Positions 10,128-18,337 of a DNA stretch of 64,000 nt are shown here, piece by piece. The DNA lies in assembly GCA_900541715.1 (NCBI GenBank), contig UQLI01000001.1:132320-196319 (forward strand), in the 5' to 3' direction. The stretch is from an uncultured Collinsella sp. GTDB lineage: Bacteria > Actinomycetota > Coriobacteriia > Coriobacteriales > Coriobacteriaceae. The translations under genes and the position numbers were made by a program. Under the pieces are notes generated by a model. It did not search any database, had not been told where the DNA came from, and was given only the letters and a program-made list of their open reading frames with translations. The first letter of the stretch is position 1. Every line of letters begins with the position of its first letter.

Positions 10128-10409
10128 ATCAACATCTACACTATCGTCCAGCTGGTCAACACGCTGTTCAACTTCTATTCCACGCTCATTGTCGTCTACT
10201 GCTTTATGACGTGGATTCCCATGAAGCAGGGTGGTTTGCTTCAGGATATTGCTGCGGTGCTTGATAGCGTGTGCGGTCCGTGGCTCAACCTGTTCCGTCG
10301 TTTCATCCCGCCCATGGGCGGTATCGATTTTTCGCCGGTCGTTGCGATTATTGCGTTGCAGTTGGTGCAGAGGCTGGTTCTGCAGCTTCTTATAGGTATA
10401 CTCGTGTAG
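10128..10409 (+). CDS. yggT: YggT family membrane protein, apparent ATC start
   Basis: Small membrane protein of the YggT/YlmG family (about 93 aa) with two hydrophobic segments. The conserved region VYCFMTWIPMKQGG is followed by an amphipathic part with LNLFRRFIPPMGGIDFSPVVA. Homology-like sequence extends upstream of the only in-frame ATG (10206) to about 10131. In this frame the upstream codons back to the sepF stop are AGA CAA GAC GAG GAG ATT CCC ATC AAC ATC, with no ATG, GTG or TTG. GAGGAG at 10116-10121 lies six bases before ATC at 10128, so an ATC start (or ATT at 10122) is the best reading. A one-base error changing ATG to ATC is the alternative. Confidence 0.8.
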   Translation: MNIYTIVQLVNTLFNFYSTLIVVYCFMTWIPMKQGGLLQDIAAVLDSVCGPWLNLFRRFIPPMGGIDFSPVVAIIALQLVQRLVLQLLIGILV

Positions 10410-10470
10410 AACTGTCTTAGTAACTTACGTCGGGCGTGTAGCGCCGAGGCGATGAAAAAGGAGACTTGTT

Positions 10471-11145
10471 ATGGCTATTACCCCTGCAGACATCCAGGCT
10501 CAGACTTTCTCTGAGGCCAAGCGTGGCTACGATCCTGCCGAGGTCGACGTCTTCTTGGAGACGCTGTCCTCCGAGGTTGACGCTATGCTCGCTAAGATCG
10601 TCGACCTTAAGGGTCGTCTGACTGCTACCGAGCAGCAGCTTGCCGATGCGCAGGCTCAGCTTGCCCAGGCTCAGGATGCCACCGCCCAGGCCGTTCCTGC
10701 CGCCCCCGTGGCTGTTCCCGCCCCTGACTTCTCCGCTCAGGAGCGCCAGATTTCCGCTGCCCTGATCGCTGCCCAGCAGACCGCTGAGACCATCGTCAAC
10801 GATGCCAACGAGAACGCTGAGCGTATCCGCAACGAGGCTGACGCCAAGGCCCGCGAGGTTATCCGCCAGGCTCTGACCGAGAAGCAGGCCGAGCTCGAGG
10901 AGATCGATCGTCTCAAGGCTTCCCGTGAGGAGTTCAAGGCAGAGTATCTCAAGCTCATCCAGCACTTCATGGACGATGCCCAGAATTCCTTCCCGGCCGA
11001 TCTGATGGCTTCCACGCCGGTCGGTTCTGCCGCTTCTCCTGCAGTGACTGTTCCCGCCGAGCCGCTGCCCGTCGCTGACCCGGTTGTCCCCGTGGCCGAT
11101 CCCTTCGCCCCGATCGACAACTTTGCTGCCGACGACCTGGACTAA
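10471..11145 (+). CDS. divIVA: DivIVA-domain cell division/polarity protein
   Basis: Coiled-coil protein of 224 aa. It opens with the DivIVA membrane-binding domain (ITPADIQAQTFSEAKRGYDPAEVDVFLE). Two coiled-coil stretches follow (about 27-67 and 90-165), separated by an Ala/Pro/Val-rich linker. The C-terminus is Pro/Ala/Val-rich and ends with acidic residues. DivIVA marks curved membrane at poles and septa and organises division or polar growth. It closes the division cluster and is followed by a strong terminator. Confidence 0.9.
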   Translation: MAITPADIQAQTFSEAKRGYDPAEVDVFLETLSSEVDAMLAKIVDLKGRLTATEQQLADAQAQLAQAQDATAQAVPAAPVAVPAPDFSAQERQISAALIAAQQTAETIVNDANENAERIRNEADAKAREVIRQALTEKQAELEEIDRLKASREEFKAEYLKLIQHFMDDAQNSFPADLMASTPVGSAASPAVTVPAEPLPVADPVVPVADPFAPIDNFAADDLD

Positions 11146-11174
11146 CATTCGGCCTACAATTTAGTGCCTAGAAA

Positions 11175-11201
11175 GGACCCGCAGCTTGCGGGTCCTTTTT
11201 T
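11175..11201 (+). terminator. Intrinsic terminator after divIVA
   Basis: GGACCCGCA and TGCGGGTCC flank a short loop and are followed by TTTTTT. Confidence 0.9.
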
Positions 11202-11311
11202 ATGACTGTGCAGGGGCGCGCAACATAAAAAACCGAGCCCTGCACATAATGGCGCAGAACTCGGCGAACGGGTGAGCGGTCAAGGGTAGGTTTTAAGGCA
11301 TGTCCCAAAAC

Positions 11312-11842
11312 CTACTTGAGGAGGAAGTCGGAGAGGGGAATGGTACGGGCCTCGCGATGCTCGGGATCGGCGATGTGGTCGGCAGGATATCCACAGACGA
11401 GCATGTGATAGGGATAGACGCCCTTGGGCAGATTGAACTGCTCCTGTGCCACCCCAGGCTTAAAATGGCATACCCAGCACGTTCCCAGGCCCTGCTCGGT
11501 GGCCTCCATCATCATCTGATCACACACGATGGACGTATCGATTTCACTGGAATTCATCTGATCATACGGGCGCACCCAAGCATCATCGGTAACGCTGCAA
11601 ATAAGGAAGACAAGCGGAGCGCCAAAGATAGACTCATCACGAGCAAACCGAGGCTGACAAGCAGCTGCCTTCTCCAGAAGCTCAGGCGTATCCAACACCA
11701 TCACACGGGTTGGATGATTATTACAAGCAGAAGGAGCAATACGCCCAGCCTCAACAATGGCATCCACCACAGCCTGCTCCACAGCCCGATCTTCAAACTC
11801 ACGACAAGAATACCGACCCCGAGCCAGATCCAAATAAGACAT
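11312..11842 (-). CDS. Nitroreductase family protein
   Basis: FMN-dependent NAD(P)H oxidoreductase-like protein of 176 aa. The N-terminal FMN phosphate motif RGRYSCREFED and the segment APSACNNHPTRV are typical. The C-terminal part contains EQGLGTCWVCHFKPG and a segment beginning LVCGYPAD. The start at 11842 has GGAGGG upstream on the minus strand; the longer upstream reading has a hydrophobic tail made from an A-rich spacer and is unlikely. Substrate is unknown; many gut members act on nitro compounds or quinones. It stands alone, transcribed against divIVA. Confidence 0.88.
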   Translation of the reverse strand: MSYLDLARGRYSCREFEDRAVEQAVVDAIVEAGRIAPSACNNHPTRVMVLDTPELLEKAAACQPRFARDESIFGAPLVFLICSVTDDAWVRPYDQMNSSEIDTSIVCDQMMMEATEQGLGTCWVCHFKPGVAQEQFNLPKGVYPYHMLVCGYPADHIADPEHREARTIPLSDFLLK

Positions 11843-12013
11843 ACAAGCCCTCCAACAATTAAAAATCAAACAAACCCAAAGTAACCCAAACAGTACCCAA
11901 AGCAGCAATCAGCCAATCGCTCATCGAATACCAAAGTAAAACCCCGAGCAATCAAGGGCCATCACAGCAAAGGCCCCACCACGCTCAATCCCTCAGCCAA
12001 AGTTCCCAATGGT

Positions 12014-12122
12014 GGTACGTAAGGGAGCGGGCCCGACCACTAATACCTTTTGAACGACTCTGCTTGCAGCCGGAGTGAAAAAGGTATTAGTGGTCGGGCC
12101 CGCGACCGGTGGGATACGTACC
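12014..12122. repeat. Large palindrome with 24-bp perfect arms
   Basis: Bases 12028-12051 are the exact reverse complement of 12079-12102 (24 of 24), separated by 27 bases. An outer pair, GGTACGTA at 12014-12021 and TACGTACC at 12115-12122, extends the structure. It lies between the start of the nitroreductase gene and the end of the DUF47 gene, both on the minus strand. The inner arm ends in AAAAGG/CCTTTT and there is no T tract, so it is not an ordinary terminator. Confidence 0.8.
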
Positions 12123-12127
12123 CCCAA

Positions 12128-12751
12128 TTAACTGTTCTTCATGACAATCGAATCCACGACATCGGCCACATTCTCGCAGCAGTCAGCGCAGTACTCCAGG
12201 AAGGCGTACACGTCACGCCAGGCGATGACCTCGAGCGGGTCCTTGCCGTTAACGTGCAGGTTGCGCATGGCGTTGATATAGAGCTCGTCGGCTTCGGACT
12301 CGATGGTGTTGATCTGGATGACGAGTTCGCGCAGGGTCTTGGACTTGCGGTAGTTGGGCAGCTCGACCATCAGGTCTTTCATGGCGCGGCAGGCGTCAGT
12401 CACCTTGTGGGCGATGACGATGGCGTCGGGATGGATGCTCTGGATGTTGGTGAAGTAGACGCGCTGCACGACGCCCTCGATGCGGTCGAGCACGGTGTCG
12501 AGCGCGCAGCTCATCAGGTCCAGGTCCTCGCGCTCGAGCGGGGTGATAAAGGCGGTGAGCAGGGCGTCTTCGAGCTCGTGGTGCTTCTTGTCTGCCGCAT
12601 GCTCAATCGCATGCATCTTATTGAGCATGTCGTGAATCTGCGCGGGATCGAAGTTCTCGAAAATCTTGGTGAGCAGCTCTGCGGCCTGGACGGCGAGGTC
12701 GGCGCAGGCAACGTAGTTGTCAAAGTAGAACGAATCGGGTTTCTTTGCCAT
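12128..12751 (-). CDS. DUF47 (PhoU-like) protein paired with PitA
   Basis: Helical PhoU-related protein of 207 aa (DUF47, YkaA/TIGR00153 type). Metal-binding-type residues appear in HAIEHAADKKHHELE and NTIESEADELY. It precedes the phosphate permease gene's stop in the transcript order pitA then DUF47, the usual pairing. Members are thought to control Pit-type phosphate uptake. The two genes are on the minus strand with 67 bases between them and were probably transcribed together. Confidence 0.9.
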   Translation of the reverse strand: MAKKPDSFYFDNYVACADLAVQAAELLTKIFENFDPAQIHDMLNKMHAIEHAADKKHHELEDALLTAFITPLEREDLDLMSCALDTVLDRIEGVVQRVYFTNIQSIHPDAIVIAHKVTDACRAMKDLMVELPNYRKSKTLRELVIQINTIESEADELYINAMRNLHVNGKDPLEVIAWRDVYAFLEYCADCCENVADVVDSIVMKNS

Positions 12752-12818
12752 GGGTGGGTCCTTTCGAGGCGAAGACGGGTGGGCGAAGTGTTGCGGTCCG
12801 GATGGACGTTCGGTTTGA

Positions 12819-13868
12819 TTAGAGGAACATCATGAACAGCTTGGCCATGACAAAGCTGATGAGTCCGCAGGCGGGGAAGGTGAAGAACCAGGTGAACATC
12901 ATGTCCTTGACCACGCCGAAGTTGATGGCCGAAAGGCGCTTGACGGCGCCGACGCCCATGATGGCGCAGGTTTTGATGTGCGTGGAGGACACGGGGATGC
13001 CGGTAAGGGTGGCAAGCAGCAAGTTCGCGGCGCCTGCGAGGTCGGCAGAGAAGCCCTGATACTTCTCGAGCTTGACCATGCTCTGGCCGACGGACTTGAT
13101 GATGCGCTCGCCGCCCACGCTGGTGCCGATACCCATAGTGGCCGAGCACAGCAGCATAATCCAGATGGGGATGCCTGCATCGCCGACGCTCGTCTGGCCG
13201 CTGGCAAAGGCCACGCCTAAAAAGAGCACGCCGATGAACTTCTGTCCATCCTGCGCGCCGTGCATAAAGCTCATGGCCGCAGCGCTCGCGATCTGAGCGT
13301 ATTTAAAGAAGACATTGGCACGTCGCCTGTTGGCGGCGGCGAAAAGAATCGAGACGAGCTTGCACAGGACCCAGCCCATGACAAAGCCCAGGCCGATGGA
13401 GAGCGCCAGGCCGTAGATGACCTTCATCCACTCGTGGACGTTGACGCTGCTCGCACCGCCGAGGGCGATGGCGGCACCGGTCAGGCCGGCGATAAGGCTG
13501 TGGCTTTGCGAGGTGGGGATGCCAAAACGCGACGCTGTGGCGCCGTAGACGACGATGGAGAACAGCGCCGCGCATAGGCAGGCGAGCGCCATGGTGCTGT
13601 TTCCGCCAAAGTCGACGATATGTGAGATGGTGTTGGCGACGCTCGCGTTAAAGTGCGTCATGATGAGCACGCCGAGGAAGTTGAATGCGGCGCTCATGAG
13701 AATGGCGGCGCGGGCGGGCATGCAACGCGTAGTGACGCAGGTCGCGATGGCGTTGGGCGCGTCGGTCCATCCATTGACGAAGATGGCGCCCAACGCGAGG
13801 ATCACGGTGACGGCAAGGACTGGGTTCGACACAATTTGGCCGAGGAAGGTTGAGAACGTTACGTCCAT
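12819..13868 (-). CDS. pitA: Inorganic phosphate transporter, PitA/PHO-4 family
   Basis: Low-affinity phosphate (metal-phosphate) symporter of 349 aa with about ten membrane segments. Family signatures are GWTDAPNAIATCVTTR near the N-terminus and SFMHGAQDGQKFIGV in the second half, plus GIPTSQSHSLIAGLTGA and GIPVSSTHIKTCAIMG repeats. Together with the pst operon this gives the cell high- and low-affinity phosphate uptake within 14 kb. Confidence 0.94.
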   Translation of the reverse strand: MDVTFSTFLGQIVSNPVLAVTVILALGAIFVNGWTDAPNAIATCVTTRCMPARAAILMSAAFNFLGVLIMTHFNASVANTISHIVDFGGNSTMALACLCAALFSIVVYGATASRFGIPTSQSHSLIAGLTGAAIALGGASSVNVHEWMKVIYGLALSIGLGFVMGWVLCKLVSILFAAANRRRANVFFKYAQIASAAAMSFMHGAQDGQKFIGVLFLGVAFASGQTSVGDAGIPIWIMLLCSATMGIGTSVGGERIIKSVGQSMVKLEKYQGFSADLAGAANLLLATLTGIPVSSTHIKTCAIMGVGAVKRLSAINFGVVKDMMFTWFFTFPACGLISFVMAKLFMMFL

Positions 13869-14118
13869 ATATGGGCTTTCTCGAAGTTTGCAGACACGTT
13901 ACAAAAACATGATAAATCGTATCACCTCCTGCGGGTCTCTTTACCGAGTTCTGATGGGAGAAGTGGACTTTTTGGCACTAAAATTGAATATTAGCCCTGT
14001 TGACCGCGGGTGTTCTTTTTGCTAACACGCCATGCGGACACGTGCGATTACTACGACACTCCAAAACCACAGTCTGTTCGCTTTACAACATACAAACATG
14101 CGTTCGATAATAGGAGGC

Positions 14119-14457
14119 ATGGAATATCGACAGACAGACGGCAAAACTCGGCGCGTGCACAAGCAGTATGTGGACGTCGTGGCCCGCATCCTCGCGGGCG
14201 GACAGGTCGTGCCGGTCACCGTCTGCTGGGTCGACGGCCGTTGTTTTACGATCGACGAAATTATCTCGACCACCGGGTTTGGCCTGATGGTCTACGGCAT
14301 CCGTACGGCAACATATAAGGTGCGTTTTGGCGGGCATGCGACCGAGTTGTATCTGGAGGACCAGACGCGCGAGCGGGCGGACGGCTCGCAGGCGCACGTG
14401 ATGCGTTGGTGGGTCTGGGCCTTTGATCGTACGCCCGAGGGCGAGCGCCGTAGGTAA
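14119..14457 (+). CDS. Conserved-looking protein of unknown function
   Basis: Protein of up to 112 aa that I do not recognise. It appears cytosolic, with no signal or membrane segment. Visible features are basic N- and C-termini, a central VTVCWVDGRCFTIDEI strand-like segment, and an aromatic stretch VMRWWVWAFDRTPEG. The start is unsure. AGGAGG lies at 14112-14117 but only one base before the ATG at 14119. An in-frame ATG at 14098 would place it inside the coding sequence. The gene is divergent from pitA across a 250-base spacer. Confidence 0.6.
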   Translation: MEYRQTDGKTRRVHKQYVDVVARILAGGQVVPVTVCWVDGRCFTIDEIISTTGFGLMVYGIRTATYKVRFGGHATELYLEDQTRERADGSQAHVMRWWVWAFDRTPEGERRR

Positions 14458-14540
14458 GGACGTACGGCATTCGGGTACAATGACAGGAATCTTGTCACCT
14501 GCTGTGCCGTCTTTCACGGCACTTTTTGAAAGGACGAAGT

Positions 14541-15236
14541 ATGAACGATATCCAGGGCTATCAGAACGGCCCCGTCGAGAGCGGCGCAAGCCGCGCCAAG
14601 GAGATGTCGCCGCGCGCGTACAATCTCGCCATGTCTGCCCTGATCTTCTTGGGCTTTTGCGCCATGGGCGCCGGCGCCTACTTTACGAGCACCATGTCGT
14701 TTGCGCGCATGATGATGAGCGGCGCCGCTTTGCCGCTGGTCTTTGGCTCATTTATTTTGACTATTGTCGGCATCGTCATGATGTCGGCTGCTGCCAGCAA
14801 ACAGTCCGTGGGCCTGTCGCTCATGGGTTACGTGATCTTTGCGAGCACCTTTGGCCTGACCGCGTCGTTTGGCCTTGCCAACTATGACCTGCCCACCATC
14901 AACACTGCCTTTATCGCCACGGCCGCCATCACCTTTGTCTTTGGCGCCTTGGGCGTGACGTTCCCCAAGTTTTTCCAGCGCGTATATGGCATCGGTTTTG
15001 GCATTCTGCTCGCCACTATTCTGGTTGAGATCGTGCTGATGTTCATGGGTGTCTCGCAGACCATCACCGATCTGATCGTAATCGTGGTGTTCGCCGGCTT
15101 TATTGGCTACGACACCTATGTTGCCACGACGGTGCCGCCTACGCTGCCCAACGCCGTGCTCATGGCGTCCAATCTGTTCGTGGACATTATCAACGTGTTC
15201 CTGCGCATCCTGAACATCCTTGGCCGTCGCGACTAG
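14541..15236 (+). CDS. BAX-inhibitor-1/YccA family membrane protein
   Basis: Integral membrane protein of 231 aa with seven predicted membrane segments. The segment order and the C-terminal FAGFIGYDTYVA followed by a polar stretch and a last hydrophobic segment fit the BI-1 (UPF0005) family, where conserved Asp residues control a calcium leak. The ATG at 14541 has AAAGGA upstream. Function in bacteria is not settled; membrane-protein quality control and ion leak have been proposed. A tetraloop terminator follows. Confidence 0.85.
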   Translation: MNDIQGYQNGPVESGASRAKEMSPRAYNLAMSALIFLGFCAMGAGAYFTSTMSFARMMMSGAALPLVFGSFILTIVGIVMMSAAASKQSVGLSLMGYVIFASTFGLTASFGLANYDLPTINTAFIATAAITFVFGALGVTFPKFFQRVYGIGFGILLATILVEIVLMFMGVSQTITDLIVIVVFAGFIGYDTYVATTVPPTLPNAVLMASNLFVDIINVFLRILNILGRRD

Positions 15237-15281
15237 TGGCGAATTGCGGCGGTGCTTGCCGTGCGTGTAAATCGATGCGAA

Positions 15282-15308
15282 AGGCGGTCCTTCGGGGCCG
15301 TCTTTTTT
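15282..15308 (+). terminator. Intrinsic terminator with TTCG loop
   Basis: AGGCGGTCC pairs with GGGCCGTCT (including G-T pairs) around a TTCG tetraloop, followed by a T run. Confidence 0.8.
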
Positions 15309-15373
15309 GTGCTCGGCGGGGTATCATGGATGGGAAAAGCCGATAGCGGCAGCGACAGGAAAGGTGACCACTT

Positions 15374-16525
15374 ATGGCAGACGTCGACAACAGGAACCGT
15401 AACCGCAGGTCCAACCGAGCGGGTCAGCCCAATCCCAAGCGCGAGGCCCGTGCCAAGGCCGCCGAGCGTCACGTGGCAACTGTGTCCGAAGCGTGCGCCA
15501 AGGATATCGAGCGTTCGCTTGCCGGCGTGTGCGAGTTCGATGGTATGCCTGCCGGTTTTGTCGCGGCGATGAAGGCCAAGGTTCAGACTGCTGTGGCCAC
15601 TGAAGAACAGGTTGCCGAGGACGTCGAGGGCGCGGAGGCTGCCGAGACCGAGGCGGCACCCGAGAGCGAGGCAGCGCCCGAGACCGAGGCAGCTCCTGAG
15701 CCCGTCGAGGAGCCTGCCGAGGAAATCGCCGAAGCTGAGTCCGCGCCTGCTGAGGAGCCTGCTGCGTCCCTGCCTGAGGTCACCGTGCTCGATGCCTCCG
15801 CCACGCAGGCCATCTTGGACAACGGTCGTGGCTATGCGCAGTTCTGCGACATGGCCGTGCTCGCCTTTGCCTCGTTCACCAATCCGGGCGGTGGCTATAT
15901 TCAGGGTTATCTGGGCCAGGAGGCCACGCTGTGCGCCGATTCGTATCTGTACAACGTTCTCGATAAGCAGCGCAAATGGTACGGCGAGAACCGTCGCCGC
16001 AACATCAACTGCGAGCTTTACCGAAACCGTGCGCTGGTGGTGCCTGCGGTGCGCTTCGACCGCAACCACGTGCATGCATACGCCGACGTGATCGTGGCCG
16101 CCGCGCCCAACGTTAAGCGCGCCCGCCAGGAGTATCGCGTGAGCGACGATGCTCTGCTGGATGCCCTGCGCGACCGCATTCGCTTTGTGCTTGCCATCTG
16201 CGACGAGCTAGGTCGCGAGAAGCTCGTGCTGGGCGCTTGGGGCTGCGACAACAACGGCTTTGACGCGGAGGCCGTGGCTGAGCTCTTCCGCAAGGAGCTC
16301 GCGTCGGGCGACTTTAAGGTCAAGCAAGTCTTCTTTGCCGTGCCTTCTACGCGCTGGGATGAGGATTTTGCCAAGTTCGAGCACGTGCTGGCAAACTTCC
16401 CCGAGCGCAACGAGGAGTCCTATGCCCAGGTTGCCGCTCGCGCTGCGGCAGCTCGCGCCGCCGAGCAGGCCCAGGCTGCTACCGAGGATGATGAGGACGA
16501 GGACGATTGGCGCAAGTACCTGTAA
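15374..16525 (+). CDS. Microbial PARG-like macrodomain protein (TIGR02452/DUF2263), variant catalytic loop
   Basis: Protein of 383 aa. Residues 1-70 are basic and helical, about 75-140 are an Ala/Glu/Pro linker with repeats of the type EAAPE-T/S, and the rest is a macrodomain resembling bacterial poly(ADP-ribose) glycohydrolases. The family's phosphate loop is GGG followed by six to eight residues and QEE. Here residues 172-184 read GGGYIQGYLGQEA, so the second Glu, catalytic in characterised PARGs, is Ala184. A LYRNR segment and a GAWGCDNNGFD loop further on are family-like. The protein may bind ADP-ribose without hydrolysing it, or use another residue. The C-terminus is acidic. Neighbours give no pathway. 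Confidence 0.75.
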   Translation: MADVDNRNRNRRSNRAGQPNPKREARAKAAERHVATVSEACAKDIERSLAGVCEFDGMPAGFVAAMKAKVQTAVATEEQVAEDVEGAEAAETEAAPESEAAPETEAAPEPVEEPAEEIAEAESAPAEEPAASLPEVTVLDASATQAILDNGRGYAQFCDMAVLAFASFTNPGGGYIQGYLGQEATLCADSYLYNVLDKQRKWYGENRRRNINCELYRNRALVVPAVRFDRNHVHAYADVIVAAAPNVKRARQEYRVSDDALLDALRDRIRFVLAICDELGREKLVLGAWGCDNNGFDAEAVAELFRKELASGDFKVKQVFFAVPSTRWDEDFAKFEHVLANFPERNEESYAQVAARAAAARAAEQAQAATEDDEDEDDWRKYL

Positions 16526-16550
16526 TCGGTACGTGCTGACAGATAGGTCG

Positions 16551-16585
16551 AGCCGACGGGAGAGGCTGCTTCCGTCGGCTTTTTA
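16551..16585 (+). terminator. Intrinsic terminator after the PARG-like gene
   Basis: AGCCGACGG and CCGTCGGCT flank a 12-base loop and are followed by TTTTT. Confidence 0.85.
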
Positions 16586-16603
16586 CTGAGCGAGGGGCTT
16601 ACG

Positions 16604-17263
16604 ATGAAAAACGTTCTATGCTTTGGCGATAGCAACACCTATGGTTACGATCCGGCGGGCATGCGCGACGGCACCGCGGTGCGCTATGCGCGGGATGTGC
16701 GCTGGTGTGGCGTGGCCCAACGTGACTTAGGCGAGGGCTGGCATGTAATTGAAGAAGGCCTCAACGGCCGCACGACGGTACGCGACGACATGTGCCATTT
16801 GGACACCAATCTTAACGGCATCCGCGCGCTGCCGATGCTGCTCGAGGCTCATAAGCCGCTGGATGCGATCGTTATTATGCTGGGAACTAACGATTGCAAG
16901 ACGGTCTTTGGTGTGACGGCCTCCGATATTGCCCGTGGCGCCATGGCGCTGATTCGTGCGGTGCGTGCATTTCCCTGGACCAATGCCGCACCCTGCCCGC
17001 GTATTCTGCTGATGGCACCTATCAAGATCAAGCCGCAAATCGCCGATGTATATATGACCGATTTTGACGAGCGTTCCGTCGAGGTCTCGGAGCATTTTGG
17101 TGAGTATTACGCACATGTGGCTGAGCAGTTTGGCTGCGACTTTTTGAATGCCGCCGACTTTGCCGAGCCGGGCGATATCGACTATCTGCATATGATGCCC
17201 GAAAGCCATGAGAGCCTGGGTCACGCCGTGGCGGCCAAGCTCCAAGAGATGCTCGGAGAGTAG
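16604..17263 (+). CDS. SGNH/GDSL-type hydrolase
   Basis: Cytosolic esterase/lipase-like hydrolase of 219 aa. Block I is CFGDSNTYGYDP with the nucleophilic Ser of GDSN. The Gly of block II lies in EEGLNGRTT. Block III is MLGTNDCK. The Asp-x-x-His of block V is probably in the C-terminal region around residues 190-206 (IDYLHMMPESHESLG), though which His is catalytic is not certain. No signal peptide. Related enzymes act on acyl or aryl esters and sugar acetates; the substrate here is unknown. Confidence 0.87.
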   Translation: MKNVLCFGDSNTYGYDPAGMRDGTAVRYARDVRWCGVAQRDLGEGWHVIEEGLNGRTTVRDDMCHLDTNLNGIRALPMLLEAHKPLDAIVIMLGTNDCKTVFGVTASDIARGAMALIRAVRAFPWTNAAPCPRILLMAPIKIKPQIADVYMTDFDERSVEVSEHFGEYYAHVAEQFGCDFLNAADFAEPGDIDYLHMMPESHESLGHAVAAKLQEMLGE

Positions 17264-17270
17264 CGCGACC

Positions 17271-17314
17271 CCAAGCCACCGCAAAGGGGACGGGCGCCTT
17301 TGCGGTGGCTTTGG
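17271..17314. terminator. Bidirectional terminator between convergent genes
   Basis: CCAAGCCACCGCAAAGG pairs with CCTTTGCGGTGGCTTTGG with one extra base. It lies between the SGNH hydrolase (plus) and thiD (minus) and can serve both. Confidence 0.75.
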
Positions 17315-17324
17315 ACTGCGAATC

Positions 17325-18155
17325 TTAATACTGCCACATGTGGTTGACGGGGCCGGAGCCTTTGCCCATGTCAAAGCCGGCGGCCAGAGCGCCGGTTAGG
17401 TAGGCCTTGCCGGCGTTGACGGCGTCGGCAAGATCCATGCCCTGAGCCAGCGCGCAGGCGATGGCGGACGAGAGCGTGCATCCGGTGCCGTGCGTGTTGT
17501 CGGTCTCGATGCGCTTGTGGCGGAACCACGTGGTGAGTGGATCTCCCAGATGGTTGCCCTCGTCATCGAGTGGCGCGGGTTCGGCCAGTACATCGTTGGC
17601 CTCGTTGACAAGATGCCCACCCTTAACGAGGGATGCGCAACCAAAGCGGCGGGTGAGGAGCATGGCAGCATTTTGCTGCGTGCGCTCGGAGTCGACCTCA
17701 TAGTCGAGCAGTGCCATGGCCTCGGGAATATTGGGCGTGATAACCGTCGCTAGCGGGAACAGGCGGCGGGTGAGCGCCTCGGCGGCATCTTCGGCAATCA
17801 GCCGCGCGCCCGAGGTGGCGACCATGACGGGGTCGACGACCACGTTCGTTGCGTTCCAGGCGCTCAAGCGGTCGGCGATGACTTCGATAATCTCGACAGA
17901 AGAAACCATGCCGATCTTGACGGCGCTGGGGCGGATATCGTCAAAAACGGCGTCAATTTGCGCGGCTACGATATCTGGCGAGATATCCTGCACGGCGGTA
18001 ACGCCCAGGGTGTTTTGCGCTGTGATGGCGGTGATGGCCGTCTCGGCATACAGGCGGTGCGCCGTGATGGTCTTGATGTCGGCCTGAATGCCGGCGCCAC
18101 CGCTGGAATCGGATCCCGCGATGGACAGGACGGCAGGTACCTTACTACGATCCAT
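17325..18155 (-). CDS. thiD: Hydroxymethylpyrimidine/phosphomethylpyrimidine kinase
   Basis: ThiD phosphorylates HMP and HMP-P to HMP-PP in thiamine synthesis; 276 aa, ribokinase fold. The N-terminal AGSDSSGGAGIQADIKT substrate loop, the VVVDPVMVATSGARLI segment and the C-terminal DNTHGTGCTLSSAIACALA anion hole with catalytic Asp/Gly/Cys region are all present. It lies downstream of thiC on the same strand with a hairpin-containing 182-base spacer, and no other thiamine genes are visible in the window. Confidence 0.95.
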   Translation of the reverse strand: MDRSKVPAVLSIAGSDSSGGAGIQADIKTITAHRLYAETAITAITAQNTLGVTAVQDISPDIVAAQIDAVFDDIRPSAVKIGMVSSVEIIEVIADRLSAWNATNVVVDPVMVATSGARLIAEDAAEALTRRLFPLATVITPNIPEAMALLDYEVDSERTQQNAAMLLTRRFGCASLVKGGHLVNEANDVLAEPAPLDDEGNHLGDPLTTWFRHKRIETDNTHGTGCTLSSAIACALAQGMDLADAVNAGKAYLTGALAAGFDMGKGSGPVNHMWQY

Positions 18156-18210
18156 GTTCGCTCCCTTGTTCGGTCGGAATCAAATGGGTCTTTAAGCCAG
18201 CATTATAAAG

Positions 18211-18246
18211 ATGCCCGGGCCGACTCTATGTCGAACCCGGGCGGGC
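18211..18246 (-). terminator. Hairpin between thiC and thiD
   Basis: GCCCGGG and CCCGGGC with adjoining GAC/GTC pairs form a stem in the spacer. It lacks a clear T tract on the minus strand, so it may attenuate or stabilise rather than terminate. Confidence 0.4.
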
Positions 18247-18337
18247 GATGCAATCTTTACGCAAATGTAAGCAAATGTTCACACGTCAACAATTGAGGGG
18301 CGCCGGCTCGCCGCTAGAAGCGATCGCAGCGAGGAGT

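Noticed and set aside
12050..12835. 261-codon plus-strand ORF opposite the DUF47 gene
   Set aside because: It starts inside the palindrome and its product is the usual Val/Gly/Asp-rich reverse shadow.
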